A DNA stretch of 64,000 bases, taken from NCBI RefSeq assembly GCF_009727055.1, contig NC_052354.1:41361553-41425552 (forward strand), written 5' to 3'. The translations under genes and the position numbers were made by a program. The DNA is from Benincasa hispida (Eukaryota; Streptophyta; Magnoliopsida; Cucurbitales; Cucurbitaceae). The notes beneath the pieces were generated by a model, which ran no database searches, was not told the DNA's origin, and saw nothing but the letters and a program-made list of their open reading frames with translations. Below, piece after piece: positions 48,107 through 58,512 of this stretch (position 1 is the stretch's first letter; every line of letters starts with the position of its first letter).

Positions 48107-50111
48107 TGTTGGGGTTGATGCCCTAAATCTCGTAGGGTCCTATAGTTTGTAAACTTTGTATGAATAAACTTTTATGTGATTAATAATATATGATATTTTT
48201 ATTCACTTTGTTTATAAACACATGTGATATTTTAGTTACATTAACCACAAACCAATAAACGAACATCCAAGGTTATCGTTGTAACTTGAACATGCATGTG
48301 GAGACATATAGGTGGATTATGTTTAAGTGATAACCTAAATGGTCTGTAGTATATGGATAAGGTTGTATACCTTATCCTAGTGACACTATGAGTATGACTC
48401 GCTTTATAGGTGTTACAAATGTTATAAAGTGCTACAAATGATCTGATCCTGATCATTCATGTATTAAACATGCGAGCGGGGATATTTTATACAAAGAAGT
48501 TTGTATAAGACCAGACCACGAAATGTTTAGTCTCATTATATAACACCGTTCATCATAGAAACTTTCATTTAACCAGAATGACTATAGGTAATATGACCTT
48601 AATTCTGAGTGAGTTGTGAACTCCTACCTATAAGGGCGGCCTTTGATTTGTATGGGTGAGAGTAGCCAGATCGCCAACTCAACAAGCCTACCATTTTGAG
48701 GATTTGTCTGATTCGGGAGCTGGGAACACAACTACACAAGATGTCATTCACTCATTTCCCAAAGCAGAGATAAGTAGATAAATTGCTCCCTTAAGGGCTG
48801 ATTTCGGGTCTTGAACAATGTGGCGTCATACCCTCTCCTAGCTTGAGAGGGGTTTAGTCATAGTAGGACTATGATCTATTGTTCATTAGAGGGATCAATG
48901 GTACTTAAGGAGTTAGATGTAACTATAGGGGCAAAATGGTAATTTGGTCCAGCTGTACTTACGAGCAATTTGTGAAGGGTCGTCACTGTTGATTGATTAT
49001 ATCCAGTTCAGTGGACATGAAAATATATCTATAGTGCGAATATTGCAGCTGTCGGTATTTAGTAGAATGCCTGACAGTTAACGAATGATAGATAATGTAA
49101 TTAAAGAGTTTAATTAATTATTCATATACTGTTGGAGCTTCAAGCTACAGGTCCATAAGGTCCTCTTGGTAGCTTAAAAGGATTTAGTTGAGAATCAGTT
49201 TTTGGGTTAATTTGAAATGATCAAATTAATAAGAGAGAATTTGATTATATATGATATAATTAAATTGATTCAATTATATATGATACAATTGTTATAATGT
49301 ATTTGATACATTATAGTTTAATTGGAGGAAGTAAATATTTGAATGAAATTCAAATATATTTTCTATGAATGTGATTAATTGTTGTTAAATTTAATATAAA
49401 TATGATTTATATTAAATGCTGTAAAATAGAGAAAATAAATTATAGTTTATATCAATATTAAAACTATATATTATGTGTTATATTTGATATAACATATAGT
49501 TTAATATAAATAAGATATGATAAGTTGGTTATTATATTTATTTATATTAATTTTATTATTTTGGATAATTATTCCTCTTTTCTCTTCAACCACCTTAGTG
49601 GGTGGTTAAGTAGTTTTATGGAAAATGGAATAAAATGATTTATTTTCTTTTCTTCCTTACAAACTCACATTGAGAACTACACGATTGAGTGCTTTACTAT
49701 ACGATAGAGAAAAGAACAGAACTGTTATGTATTCTTCCTTAATCTTCTTTCTCCTACAAACTAAAAACTTACCCTCCTAACCAAAATAGTCAGAGCCCAC
49801 AACTCCTAGACTCTCAGCCTGAGTATACCGAAGGCTCCTAGTGGTTGTGTCTTCTATTTTGGTTCGTGAAGTTCTTGAAGAGGGTCTTCAAGGTTTGTTG
49901 AGTTTGAGGTTCGTGATAGTTCGAGGGGGTTTACACGAAGAAACGTTCTTCAAAAGTATAATCTCTTGAACTCTATTTCTTTACAAATAACATGTTGTAA
50001 TTTGTTTAGAATGCATATCTTGAATGTTTATTGTAAATTTGTTTTTTCAATCAAAATAGAACTTGGACGATCTGCTTCCGCTCAAGGATCTCTTTAAAAT
50101 GAGTTCCTTCA
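48107..50111 (+). repeat. Copia-type LTR, full length
   Basis: TGTTGGGGTTGATGCCC start, gagttccttca end, 2.0 kb. Same subfamily as 43056-44281. Confidence 0.8.
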
Positions 50112-50993
50112 TTTCTGTCTACTTGATTTAACCGTAACCAGTAAGTCGACCATTCACAAGTTGTTTGTAATAATGGTTGGGTCAAATGCTCTTTTACCCC
50201 CAAGATTACATCTTGCTCCTTAAGTCTCGTTAATCCTCTAAAGAACAATTGGTTTGTGATCCAATCAGCAACTAAGTTCCTCTCGAGCCAATGAGAGGGT
50301 GGAGCCCCTTGTTCAAGATCTGGAATCAGTACTTAAGAGAACAACCTCTCTTCTAACCTAAAAGCAGGTAGGAGTGAATTTCGTCTTGCACTCTATGTCT
50401 CCAGCTATCTACTTGGTCTTGCCTCTGAAATGAGAGGCTTATTGAGCCAGTGCTGTTGAACCAAACCTCACCTATGAAAATCTAAGGATAATTCTGAATA
50501 AATAGGAGTTCGTAGTTAGCTTAGGATTAAGATCGAGTTACCTAAGTCATCGATTTGAAATAGTTCGTCTTAAACAGTAAACAACGTTATAAAGTAAGAG
50601 TAACTTATTTGTTGGTCTTGGTCTTATATAAACTCTTTGTATAAGACGCCCTCACTCGCATGTCTCCATATAAACGATTCAGGATCACATCGTTTGTACT
50701 AAATACAAAGTGGACCGCATCCGATAGTGTTACCAGAATAAGGTATCCAACCTTATTCATATACTATAGATCATTTTGGCTATTTACTCAAATTTGATCC
50801 ATCTTTATGTTTTCACATAAAGTCCAAGTATTCATATAATAGCCATGGATCTTAATTTATTGGATTTAGTCTTTACAAGTGTAATTTACATATTCAATAA
50901 CATATTTATTGAATAAACCTCAACAACATCTTTATTCAAAATAGAATATATTTAAATATACAGACTGCGAGTTTTAGGACATACAACCCAACA
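50112..50993 (-). repeat. LTR D-family fragment, inverted
   Basis: On the minus strand it starts TGTTGGGTTGTATGTCC at 50993 and aligns with the first ~0.9 kb of LTR D (21394 onward), including acttactggttacggtt near 50135. Its 3' part is missing. Confidence 0.75.
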
Positions 50994-52415
50994 AGATCAA
51001 ATTAAGATGAAGTTTGATGTACAAATTTAACATATATGAAAGTTAAATCTGTAGCATGTTAAATTTGTAGCTCTTTCAATTTGAATGAGTTATGTTTTAT
51101 TTTTGTCAAGTAACAACTCAATTGAGTTTTGACAAATAATTCAATTTTTATATTTCTTTGATTTATTTTGTATTTTTTAGAGCTACTAAGTTGCTAGCCT
51201 ATAAATAGCAACTTCTTTTTTCATTTATAGCATCCCATCCCAAATTAAAGAGTTCTCTCATTTCTTTATTTCTTTCTTTTGTTCTTGAGTTGAGTTGAGA
51301 GTAAGTATCCAAGAGTTCTGCCAGATCCGAACACTTCAAGGTTGCAGTTCTATCGAAGTTAGTCGTTGTATCCTACTGAGATGATCACTATAATCTGCTT
51401 GCAGCCCCTGCAGCACAAATAATTGTCTTTAGGACAATGCTTATCAGAAGCACGCCTTAACTATATTTTGAGTTTCCAAAGGTTTTGAGGTTATTTCAAG
51501 CCTTTGATTATTTCCATATCTAAACCTTGTTATATCAGTTTACTTAAGTTTGAGTTTAAATATTATACATTAAGTGTACTGTTTCTAGTTGAGTTGTAAT
51601 CAGTTTGCTAGTGTATTTAGTTTTTATATACTATTTTCTCCAACAGTCTCCACCATTTGATCGTGATGTTTCATATCTAGGATCTAGATCACACGTATAC
51701 ACGAAAATACATGCATTTTCTTCATGTAATCACTTCAATACAAATAGTTGTAACAAAGGACAAAATACACATTATCAAAAGATGTAAGAGTAAATTGGAG
51801 ATGTATAGATTCTTCCCCCATAGCCGTTCTTATATATAGTAAGTATAGATTTAAAAAATTCTAATATACTATTTGTTACGTTAACAATGTTGGCCAAAAA
51901 CTCGCATGCGTTCGCTGTTGTCACGGGCCTTGGTGGGCTTGTCCATCCACATGTTTATCCAGATTTAATCTTATCTTATAAGCTAACCTGTGTGAGCGCT
52001 CTTCACATCGGTGTGATATCGAGCCTACCACACTTCGATGCCTAAGTTAGTAGAGGAAGCGTATAGTTTAACTAAGCATATACAGTGCGGTCATGGATCT
52101 CATTTGGAAATTACTTACTCTTTTCCTTTTGGGTCATTGAATGAGGCTATATTTGGAAATTGCTTGGGTTACGTGTAATTCCAACGATGTTAGGCTAGTT
52201 CTGATATTCAAGGATGCAGGACGCTAGTTCGAGCCTGACTCAGTTACTTTTCAATTAATATATATTCATCGATTCCATTGATCGACTGGGAACTGAGGCT
52301 CTGGCTTTTCTCTTTTGGGACGAGCCTTTCCCCATGCTGCCCCTCGGTTTCCCTTAAGCATGGTCTACTTCTAGACTTTGGACCTTACCTGGGACAACCC
52401 TCAAGAGAAAAATTA
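50994..52415. other. Intergenic, no gene seen
   Basis: AT-rich, with a tataaatagc TATA-like stretch near 51201 and a Met-like leader style around 51240-51470, possibly an older LTR remnant. No coding domain on either strand. Near 52226-52236, agttcgagcct resembles a tRNA B box, but no tRNA fold was found. Confidence 0.5.
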
Positions 52416-52846
52416 TGTAACATTCCGAGTTTAGGAGGGAGACATGAATGAACCGAGATCACATTCGAATGAGAGGGATCCTAAGGATATGAATGTATGG
52501 TTAAGAAATGCTTAAAAGAACTAAAAGTCAGCACCTATATTAACAAGGTGCATCTTCCTTTTCAGTGGCTCAATTTGGAACAATCCCATGTTGAGTGACC
52601 TCCTGAAATTTTTTCTAGGATGCATGTGAGTGAGGATAAAGCATATTGAAAAGACTTGTATTGGTTTGTGGACCGTTACAGATGGTATCAGAGATATGGT
52701 TCAAGGATGAACCAAGCGGAAGCTGGTGGGCATGTAACTCCCTAAGTTTAGGTAGGGAACATGAATGAACTGAGTTCACATCCAACTGAGAGGGATCCTG
52801 AGGATATGAAAGTATGATTAAGAAATGTTTAAAAGAATTGAAAGTC
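52416..52846 (+). mobile_element. TRIM-like miniature LTR element (truncated)
   Basis: LTR 1 spans 52416-52680 (265 bp) and has perfect terminal inverted hexamers TGTAAC...GTTACA. Two bases later comes tggtatcagag (52683), the Met-tRNA primer complement. A purine-rich ggaagctggtgggca precedes LTR 2 at 52733. LTR 2 matches the first ~114 bp of LTR 1 and then stops. The interior is only 52 bp. Near 52590-52606, gagtgacctcctg resembles the 3' end of plant 5S rRNA, as found in Cassandra elements. Confidence 0.7.
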
Positions 52847-53378
52847 TCTACTCACAAAACCCGTCACAAATGGGGTAGAGAATCATCGATTGCACACCAA
52901 TCTTCGTAAAATTGAGACCTTAAAATTTTTATCCACATCAACATTTTTAAAGCTTGCTCGCATCCAATTTAGTATTTAGTTTTGGACAAAATGCATTTTT
53001 GGTTGAGCTTGTTTCTATTTGGTCTCTGAAGTCTCAAACGTGACACTTTAGTTCCTAAAGTTTGGAAAATAATTCTAAATGGTCCATTTTAAAACTTTAG
53101 TGACAGGTAGATAATAAACTCCAACTTCAGTGATCAAAAATATATTTTTTCCTTTAATTTTCAATATAATACGTCAATTCTTTTTAGTAACAAAGAAATT
53201 TTAACCACATATCGTATGATATAGTTAACATATTCGTAAGCTAGTCAACTATGCTTGTTTTGGCTTTTAATGGAATACTATATACAGATAACATTGCTAT
53301 TTACAAAAGTTGTTTCGTCCGGCCACGAGCACGTCCAAGACTAATAAAATTTCTTCAAAATATAATAATAATAAGATT
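52847..53378. promoter_or_regulatory. Upstream region of the splicing-factor gene
   Basis: AT-rich, with no gene. It lies between the TRIM-like remnant and the telo-box and likely holds the promoter. No clear TATA box could be assigned. Confidence 0.4.
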
Positions 53379-53388
53379 TTTAGGGTTT
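53379..53388 (+). promoter_or_regulatory. Telo-box (tttagggttt)
   Basis: tttagggttt, the reverse of aaaccctaaa. This element is known from promoters of plant translation and RNA-processing genes. It sits just upstream of the GC/CT-rich probable 5' UTR (ctccttcg...). Confidence 0.6.
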
Positions 53389-53536
53389 TCATTCTCCTTC
53401 GTTTGAGCAGCGTGCTGAGTGAGTAGTCCCTCTCTCTCGTCCATCTGCTCGCCTGACGTTCGTCGTTCGCCGCGCCGCCGCCGTTAGTTCTCCGTCGAGC
53501 CGCCCGTTCGCCTTTCGCTGCATTTCTGTTCTTCTC

Positions 53537-53830
53537 GTGAGTCAATTTCCTCTCCACCTTCTTTTTTCTTTCGTCCACCTGCCTCGCCCCGATTGTAGAT
53601 CTAAGATTCTCCTTTTGTTTAGTCTTTAATTTATTTATTGTAATCAAGAAATTTACTTCATATCAATATAATTCTGTTCCTTTTATTTTGTTGTCTACAT
53701 GTGCATTTAATTTTGTTCTCTGTGATGTTTATGAGAAGAATTAGGTTCGGGTTATTAAGTCGAATGTTTTAATCTTTAATTTTCATATTTATTGGAGGCT
53801 AATGGAATATTTTATGTAATTTTCTTGTAG
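53537..53830 (+). other. Probable 5'-UTR intron
   Basis: Donor cttctc|gtgagt at 53537 and acceptor ttttcttgtag ending at 53830, AT/T-rich in between, following a CT-rich leader exon. Inferred from splice consensus only. Confidence 0.5.
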
Positions 53831-53856
53831 TTTTCTGGTAACCAGTCCTTCCTCCC

Positions 53857-53889
53857 ATGGCTATGTTGTTCATCGAGTTTGAAGGCTGA
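53857..53889 (+). CDS. Upstream ORF, 10 codons
   Basis: An ATG at 53857 opens MAMLFIEFEG and stops at tga 53887-53889, before the main start at 53983. If the 5'-UTR intron is as proposed, this lies in the mature leader and could lower translation of the main frame. Conservation is unknown. Confidence 0.35.
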   Translation: MAMLFIEFEG

Positions 53890-53982
53890 GTTATTGTTTG
53901 GAGGTTTCCTAACAGTTCATCGAGTTATTGAAAGTTCCACTTAAGGCAACAAGGTCAGAGTTGGGCTCGACTAGGATTTTCC

Positions 53983-56900
53983 ATGGCGCATCGGTTGCTA
54001 AGGGATCTGGAAGCTGATGGCTGGGAGCGCTCTGATTTCCCCATCATCTGTGAGTCTTGCCTCGGCGATAACCCCTACGTTCGCATGGTACGTTCGTTCT
54101 TGGTTCCTTTATCTTATTTAACGTTAGTACCCCCAACCCCATGAGTTACTTTGATCCCGTTCTTTGATTACCCTCAAAAGTTCACAATTAATCACTTGAA
54201 TGTTCGAATAAGTCCTCAAATTAATGTTCGTGATGATGCTGTAAATTAATGTACTTGGTAGAACACGAACCGAGATGGTTTCTGTCAACCATTATGAATT
54301 TTATAGGTTCACTAGCATGAGATGTGTGGGAGAGCAATGGATGGATTATGGACATCGGAGTTGTCTTCTTTTGCAATTAATGTCTTAATATTTGATTAAG
54401 GCATAACTTTTGATTAAATGAATGTGACATTTGACAGACGAAAGCTGATTATGATAAAGAATGCAAAATTTGCACGCGTCCATTTACAGTTTTCAGGTGG
54501 AGGCCTGGACGGGATGCTAGATATAAGAAAACAGAGATTTGCCAGACATGTAGTAAGTTAAAAAATGTATGTCAAGTTTGCCTTTTGGACCTTGAATATG
54601 GCTTACCAGTTCAAGTTCGAGACACTGCCCTGTCTATCAACTCCAATGATGCTATTCCCAAGAGTGATGTGAATAGGGAATATTTTGCCGAGGAGCATGA
54701 TCGGAAGGTATGCACTTTCTGTTGCAGTTTTTCCTTTTATTATAGCATGATTACTCTTTGTAGTTACTGGTGAAATACATTCGGTGAGGATTAAAGTAAT
54801 TGTAATTTTTCAATTTGATTGCTTTAGCAGGTGCATGCAATTTCATTTTTGCTTACTTGCTTTATGCTTATTTGGTTCAATGTTGACCATGCAGGCTAGA
54901 GCTGGTATTGATTATGAGTCCTCATATGGAAAGGCACGACCAAACGATACTATTCTGAAGCTTCAACGAACCACACCATACTACAAGAGGAACCGTGCAC
55001 ATGTTTGTAGTTTCTATATTAGGGGTGAATGCACTAGAGGTTCTGAATGCCCTTACAGACATGAGATGCCTGAAACTGGAGAGTTGTCCCAGCAAAATAT
55101 CAAGGATCGATATTATGGGTATGGATGATCTATTCCTTTTGAATGATTAGCTTTTTGTGTCCATTCTTTGTCCCTGACCACCCAAATTTCTCTTTGATTT
55201 TTTCAGTTATCATCTTGCATTTGTTTGCATATTTTACGCTTTGTTTGGGCTTTATAACATATGAAGTATAGTCTTCCAAAAGTAATTATTTGTTGGAAGA
55301 TGAGGATAATTGCTCAGTTATTCATGCGTGAACAATTAATCTAACGTGCCGTGCTCTGTTTATAAGATTATTGATCAACTTGTGTGGAATTTCCTTTGGG
55401 AAGGGGTGGATGAAGGTAAGAGGTCTCATTTGGTTAGATGGGAGATTCTTGAGGTTGGTTTACTTCGGGGGTTTGAAATTGGGAATTTAAGGATTCACAA
55501 TAAAGCTTTATTTGCCAAATGGATGTGGTGTTATCTCTTTGAACCCCACTCTCTTTGGCACATGATTATTGTAAGTAAGTTGAGGCCTCATCCTTTTGAA
55601 GGACTATTGGGTGGGGTTAAAAGCACTTATCGGAATTAGTGGAAAGATATTTCTTCTACTCTTCTTTCTCTCACTTGGTTCATTGTGTGGTTGGGAAGAG
55701 AAAGGAATGTAGTTCTGGGAGGATCATTAGGTGGGACTGGGTTCCCTTTGCTCTGCATTTTATCATTCTTTTCCATTTGTCTTCCCTTACAAATAGAGCA
55801 ATTTCTGATTTTTTGGTCTGGACAGGGAGCTCTATTTCGTTTCTTGACTGATAGATAAGCAACAAATATGGCTTCTCTTTTGGCTTTGCTGGGGGAGGTT
55901 GTCTTTAGGCTTGGGAGAAGAAGGGGTTTTTGTGTGTGGAGTCCAATCCTTGGGAGGGATTCTCTTGCAATTCCTTTTTTGTTATTTGTTGTATGTCTAT
56001 GATTCAGAGTTGCAGAATCTCTTATCGGGACTATAGTTGCTATGAACTTTGATACTCATTTATTTAAGAATACAAAAGGGCAAACATAAAATGGACAATG
56101 GACCCTACATGCATTTGGAAGAAGGGAGAGACTGCGGGAGAGAAAAACCAAGCCTCATCCAAATACCTCTCCAAACGATATAATCTTCTAGCACTCTGGA
56201 GAACACTACACTAGGAAGATGAAACAGAACCTCCTCGATCATGAGGGTTTCAACAAGGCCAGAATCCCTGTTATGGGCCACATAAACCTCAAAGGTCCCC
56301 GTCTCCAACATATACAGTCCCAAATTGAACAGAGTGAACTGTCAGCTAAGAAAGGGTGGGGTTAAGGGCATCTATGAATGACTATCGGGTGGGGTTAGAG
56401 GCACTTATTGGAATTAATGGAAAGATATTTATTCTACTCTTCCTTATTTAGAAAAGAGTTATGATCTTACTTGAACAGGATCTGTTCTATAAGCTGTACG
56501 GCCGTGTTATCGAGTTCTAGGGAGTTGGAAGGGTTGGTGTTATGAGATGTATGGGTAGTTATGGATAATATCTATTTTAATTTGATTAATGGTTGCATGT
56601 TGATTACAAAGCCGAAATAGATGACTGAACTATATTTCTTTCTCATATGGGTAGTTATGGATAATATCTAATTTAATTTGATTAATGGTTGCATGTTGAT
56701 TACAAAGCCGAAATAGATGGCTGAACTATATTTCTTTCTCATATTTTGGTCTGCTATTTGCTAGAATGTTAAAAATGTTTTTAAACGTGTTACATATTTT
56801 GTCATTTAGAATGTAGGCAGATATATTACTAATGATACTTTCTTTTCCAACTCCTCAGGGTTAATGATCCAGTTGCACTGAAGCTTCTTAACAAGGCTGG

Positions 56901-57774
56901 AGAGATGCCTTCTCTGGAACCTCCAGAGGATGAGAGTATTAGAACCTTGTATGTGGGTGGACTTGATGCTCGAGTCTCTGAGCAAGATCTTCGAGATAAC
57001 TTTTACGCTCATGGCGAAATCGAATCTATCAGAATGGTGCTACAACGAGCATGTGCTTTTGTAACCTACACTACCAGAGAAGGTGCAGAGAAGGCCGCAG
57101 AAGAGCTTTCTAACAAGCTGGTAATTAAAGGCCTTAGATTGAAATTGATGTGGGGCAGACCTCAAGCACCAAAAGCTGAGACGGAAGGTTCTGATGAAGC
57201 GAAACAAGCAGCAATGGCTCACAGCGGAATGCTGCCGCGAGCAGTTATCTCACAGCAGCACAACCAATTACACCCTCCAGGAACACATGACCAACCTCAA
57301 GCTATGCAGTACTTCAATATTCCGCCGCCGCCACCTCAGCAGGAGAGAGCATTCTACCCATCAATGGACCCTCAAAGAATGGGAGCTCTGGTTTCGACTC
57401 ACGATGCGGGGGTGCCCCCTAACGGACCTACAGGTTCAACCGATACTAGACCCGGGTCTGAGAAACAACACCAACAGGGACATCAATTTCCCTATCACAC
57501 AATGCACCCACCACCACCTGCACAATATCAACAACAGTTTTATCCGCCGTACGGGTACGTGCAACATTATCCACCATACCCTCCTTATCATTCAGGCATG
57601 CCACCCCCGCCACAGTCCCAGCCCCAGCCCCATCCTCCAGGTTCCCAGCAATATCAGCAGCAGCATTCTGCACCACCGGGCTCAGGCCCTCCATCCCATG
57701 GCTCAGCCCCGCTGGGATCGACACCTTCAGTGGCTGCTCCATCCTCGACGTCTTCCGAACCCGCATCATCATAG
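53983..57774 (+). CDS. CCCH zinc-finger/RRM splicing factor, RBM22/Cwc2 (MAC5) family
   Basis: Coding exons are 53983-54087, 54438-54707, 54895-55118 and 56859-57774. All junctions are GT-AG, giving 1515 nt and 504 residues, close to the ~480 usual in plants. Residues 23-83 hold four CxxC pairs (23/26, 44/47, 70/73, 80/83). A CCCH finger C-x7-C-x5-C-x3-H lies at 163-181. An RRM lies at about 228-302 with RNP2 LYVGGL and RNP1 RACAFVTY. From about 320 to the end is a Pro/Gln/His-rich disordered tail. The family binds U6 snRNA and intron in the activated spliceosome, as part of the Prp19-associated (NTC-related/MAC) complex in the nucleus. The start codon is the first in frame with [20 protein letters not shown], the conserved family start. 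All zinc ligands are present, so I expect it to be functional. It is the only intact host gene in the window. Confidence 0.93.
55346..56000 (+). pseudogene. LINE (non-LTR) pol 3' fragment in intron 3
   Basis: The frame 55346-55639 contains [20 protein letters not shown], then [14 protein letters not shown] and [14 protein letters not shown]. The following frame keeps HCVVG, and later [13 protein letters not shown]. These are the zf-RVT-like segments after the reverse transcriptase of plant L1-type LINEs. It is truncated at both ends, frameshifted and stop-broken, and lies in sense orientation with the host gene. Confidence 0.8.
56380..56450 (+). repeat. Second small LINE segment copy
   Basis: gggtggggttagaggcact to tattctactcttcc matches 55610-55663 (gggtggggttaaaagcact ... 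cttctactcttc). An independent or duplicated scrap. Confidence 0.75.
56552..56743. repeat. 96-bp tandem duplication in intron 3
   Basis: tgggtagttatggataat at 56552 and again at 56648. The two units are nearly identical through ttgattacaaagccgaaat and ctttctcatat. Confidence 0.9.
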
Positions 57775-58388
57775 ATCAAGACTACTCTAAAACTGAATAC
57801 TTCATTTGGATGGGGAGGCGTAGAACTCGGAAAGGCATTAGCCACCCCCTGTTTATATCTCGACTTTGTTATGTAACATGACGTACTTTTTTACTGGAAA
57901 CAGGGTGAACAATTTGGATTTGTTAATTCCATTCCTTCAGTCTTTCTTGAGGCGAAGTTTCTTCTTAGTTTAAATCTAAAATGAAATGGAAGTTAAATTC
58001 GTTTGTTACAAACAGTCCGAAAGTTAATTATTACCTTTAAGTTACTGATAATTTGTATGAATCTATCAACGTTTCTTTCGATACAACGTTATTATTTTAG
58101 GGGGTTCCTTGGGCCTTATCCTTTAATCGTGAGTTTTAAAATCAATGAAAAATTAATTCATTAACTATTAGAGAAATAAGTATTTTATCACATGGATATT
58201 TAATTCTGCTTAAGCAATGAATTGTCATCTTCATTTAAACTTGTTCCACAAGCATAAATTTACTCGTTTTGATTTTTTTATTATTTTGAACTTTGACTGC
58301 GGCCAATTTAATATTTAATTTTCAATTTAATTTATGTTCTATTAAATTGAACAGTGAAACACAATTATTCAATTTTGGATGAAATAAA
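57775..58388. other. 3' UTR and downstream intergenic DNA
   Basis: Follows the tag stop at 57772-57774. No canonical aataaa was located close by. AT-rich and non-coding. Confidence 0.5.
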
Positions 58389-58512
58389 ATCTTGTCAATT
58401 TTTTCTTTTGTCCCTAAAGATCCGCCATCCATGAAAAACTAGATCTATGTATCTTGTCAATTTTTTCTTTTGTCCCTAAAGATCCGCCATCCATGAAAAA
58501 CTAGATCTATGT
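58389..58512. repeat. Perfect 62-bp tandem duplication
   Basis: Units 58389-58450 and 58451-58512 are identical by eye (atcttgtcaatttttt ... ctagatctatgt). The identity implies a recent duplication. Confidence 0.92.

Larger units (their letters stand above)
55119..56858 (+). other. Intron 3, enlarged by transposon debris
   Basis: 1,740 nt between donor tatgg|gtatgg and acceptor ctcctcag|ggttaatg. It splits a Gly codon. It contains LINE fragments and a 96-bp tandem duplication. The other two coding introns are 350 and 187 nt. Confidence 0.85.

Noticed and set aside
52201..52260. Possible tRNA or SINE (B-box-like agttcgagcct)
   Set aside because: No A box at the right spacing, no cloverleaf and no tRNA 3' end.
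53297..53647. 116-residue minus frame rich in Lys/Arg
   Set aside because: Antisense shadow of the CT-rich 5' UTR and intron. No domain.
57194..57790. 198-residue plus frame and 108-residue minus frame overlapping the last exon
   Set aside because: Shadows of the Pro/Gln/His-rich, GC-richer coding tail of the splicing-factor gene.
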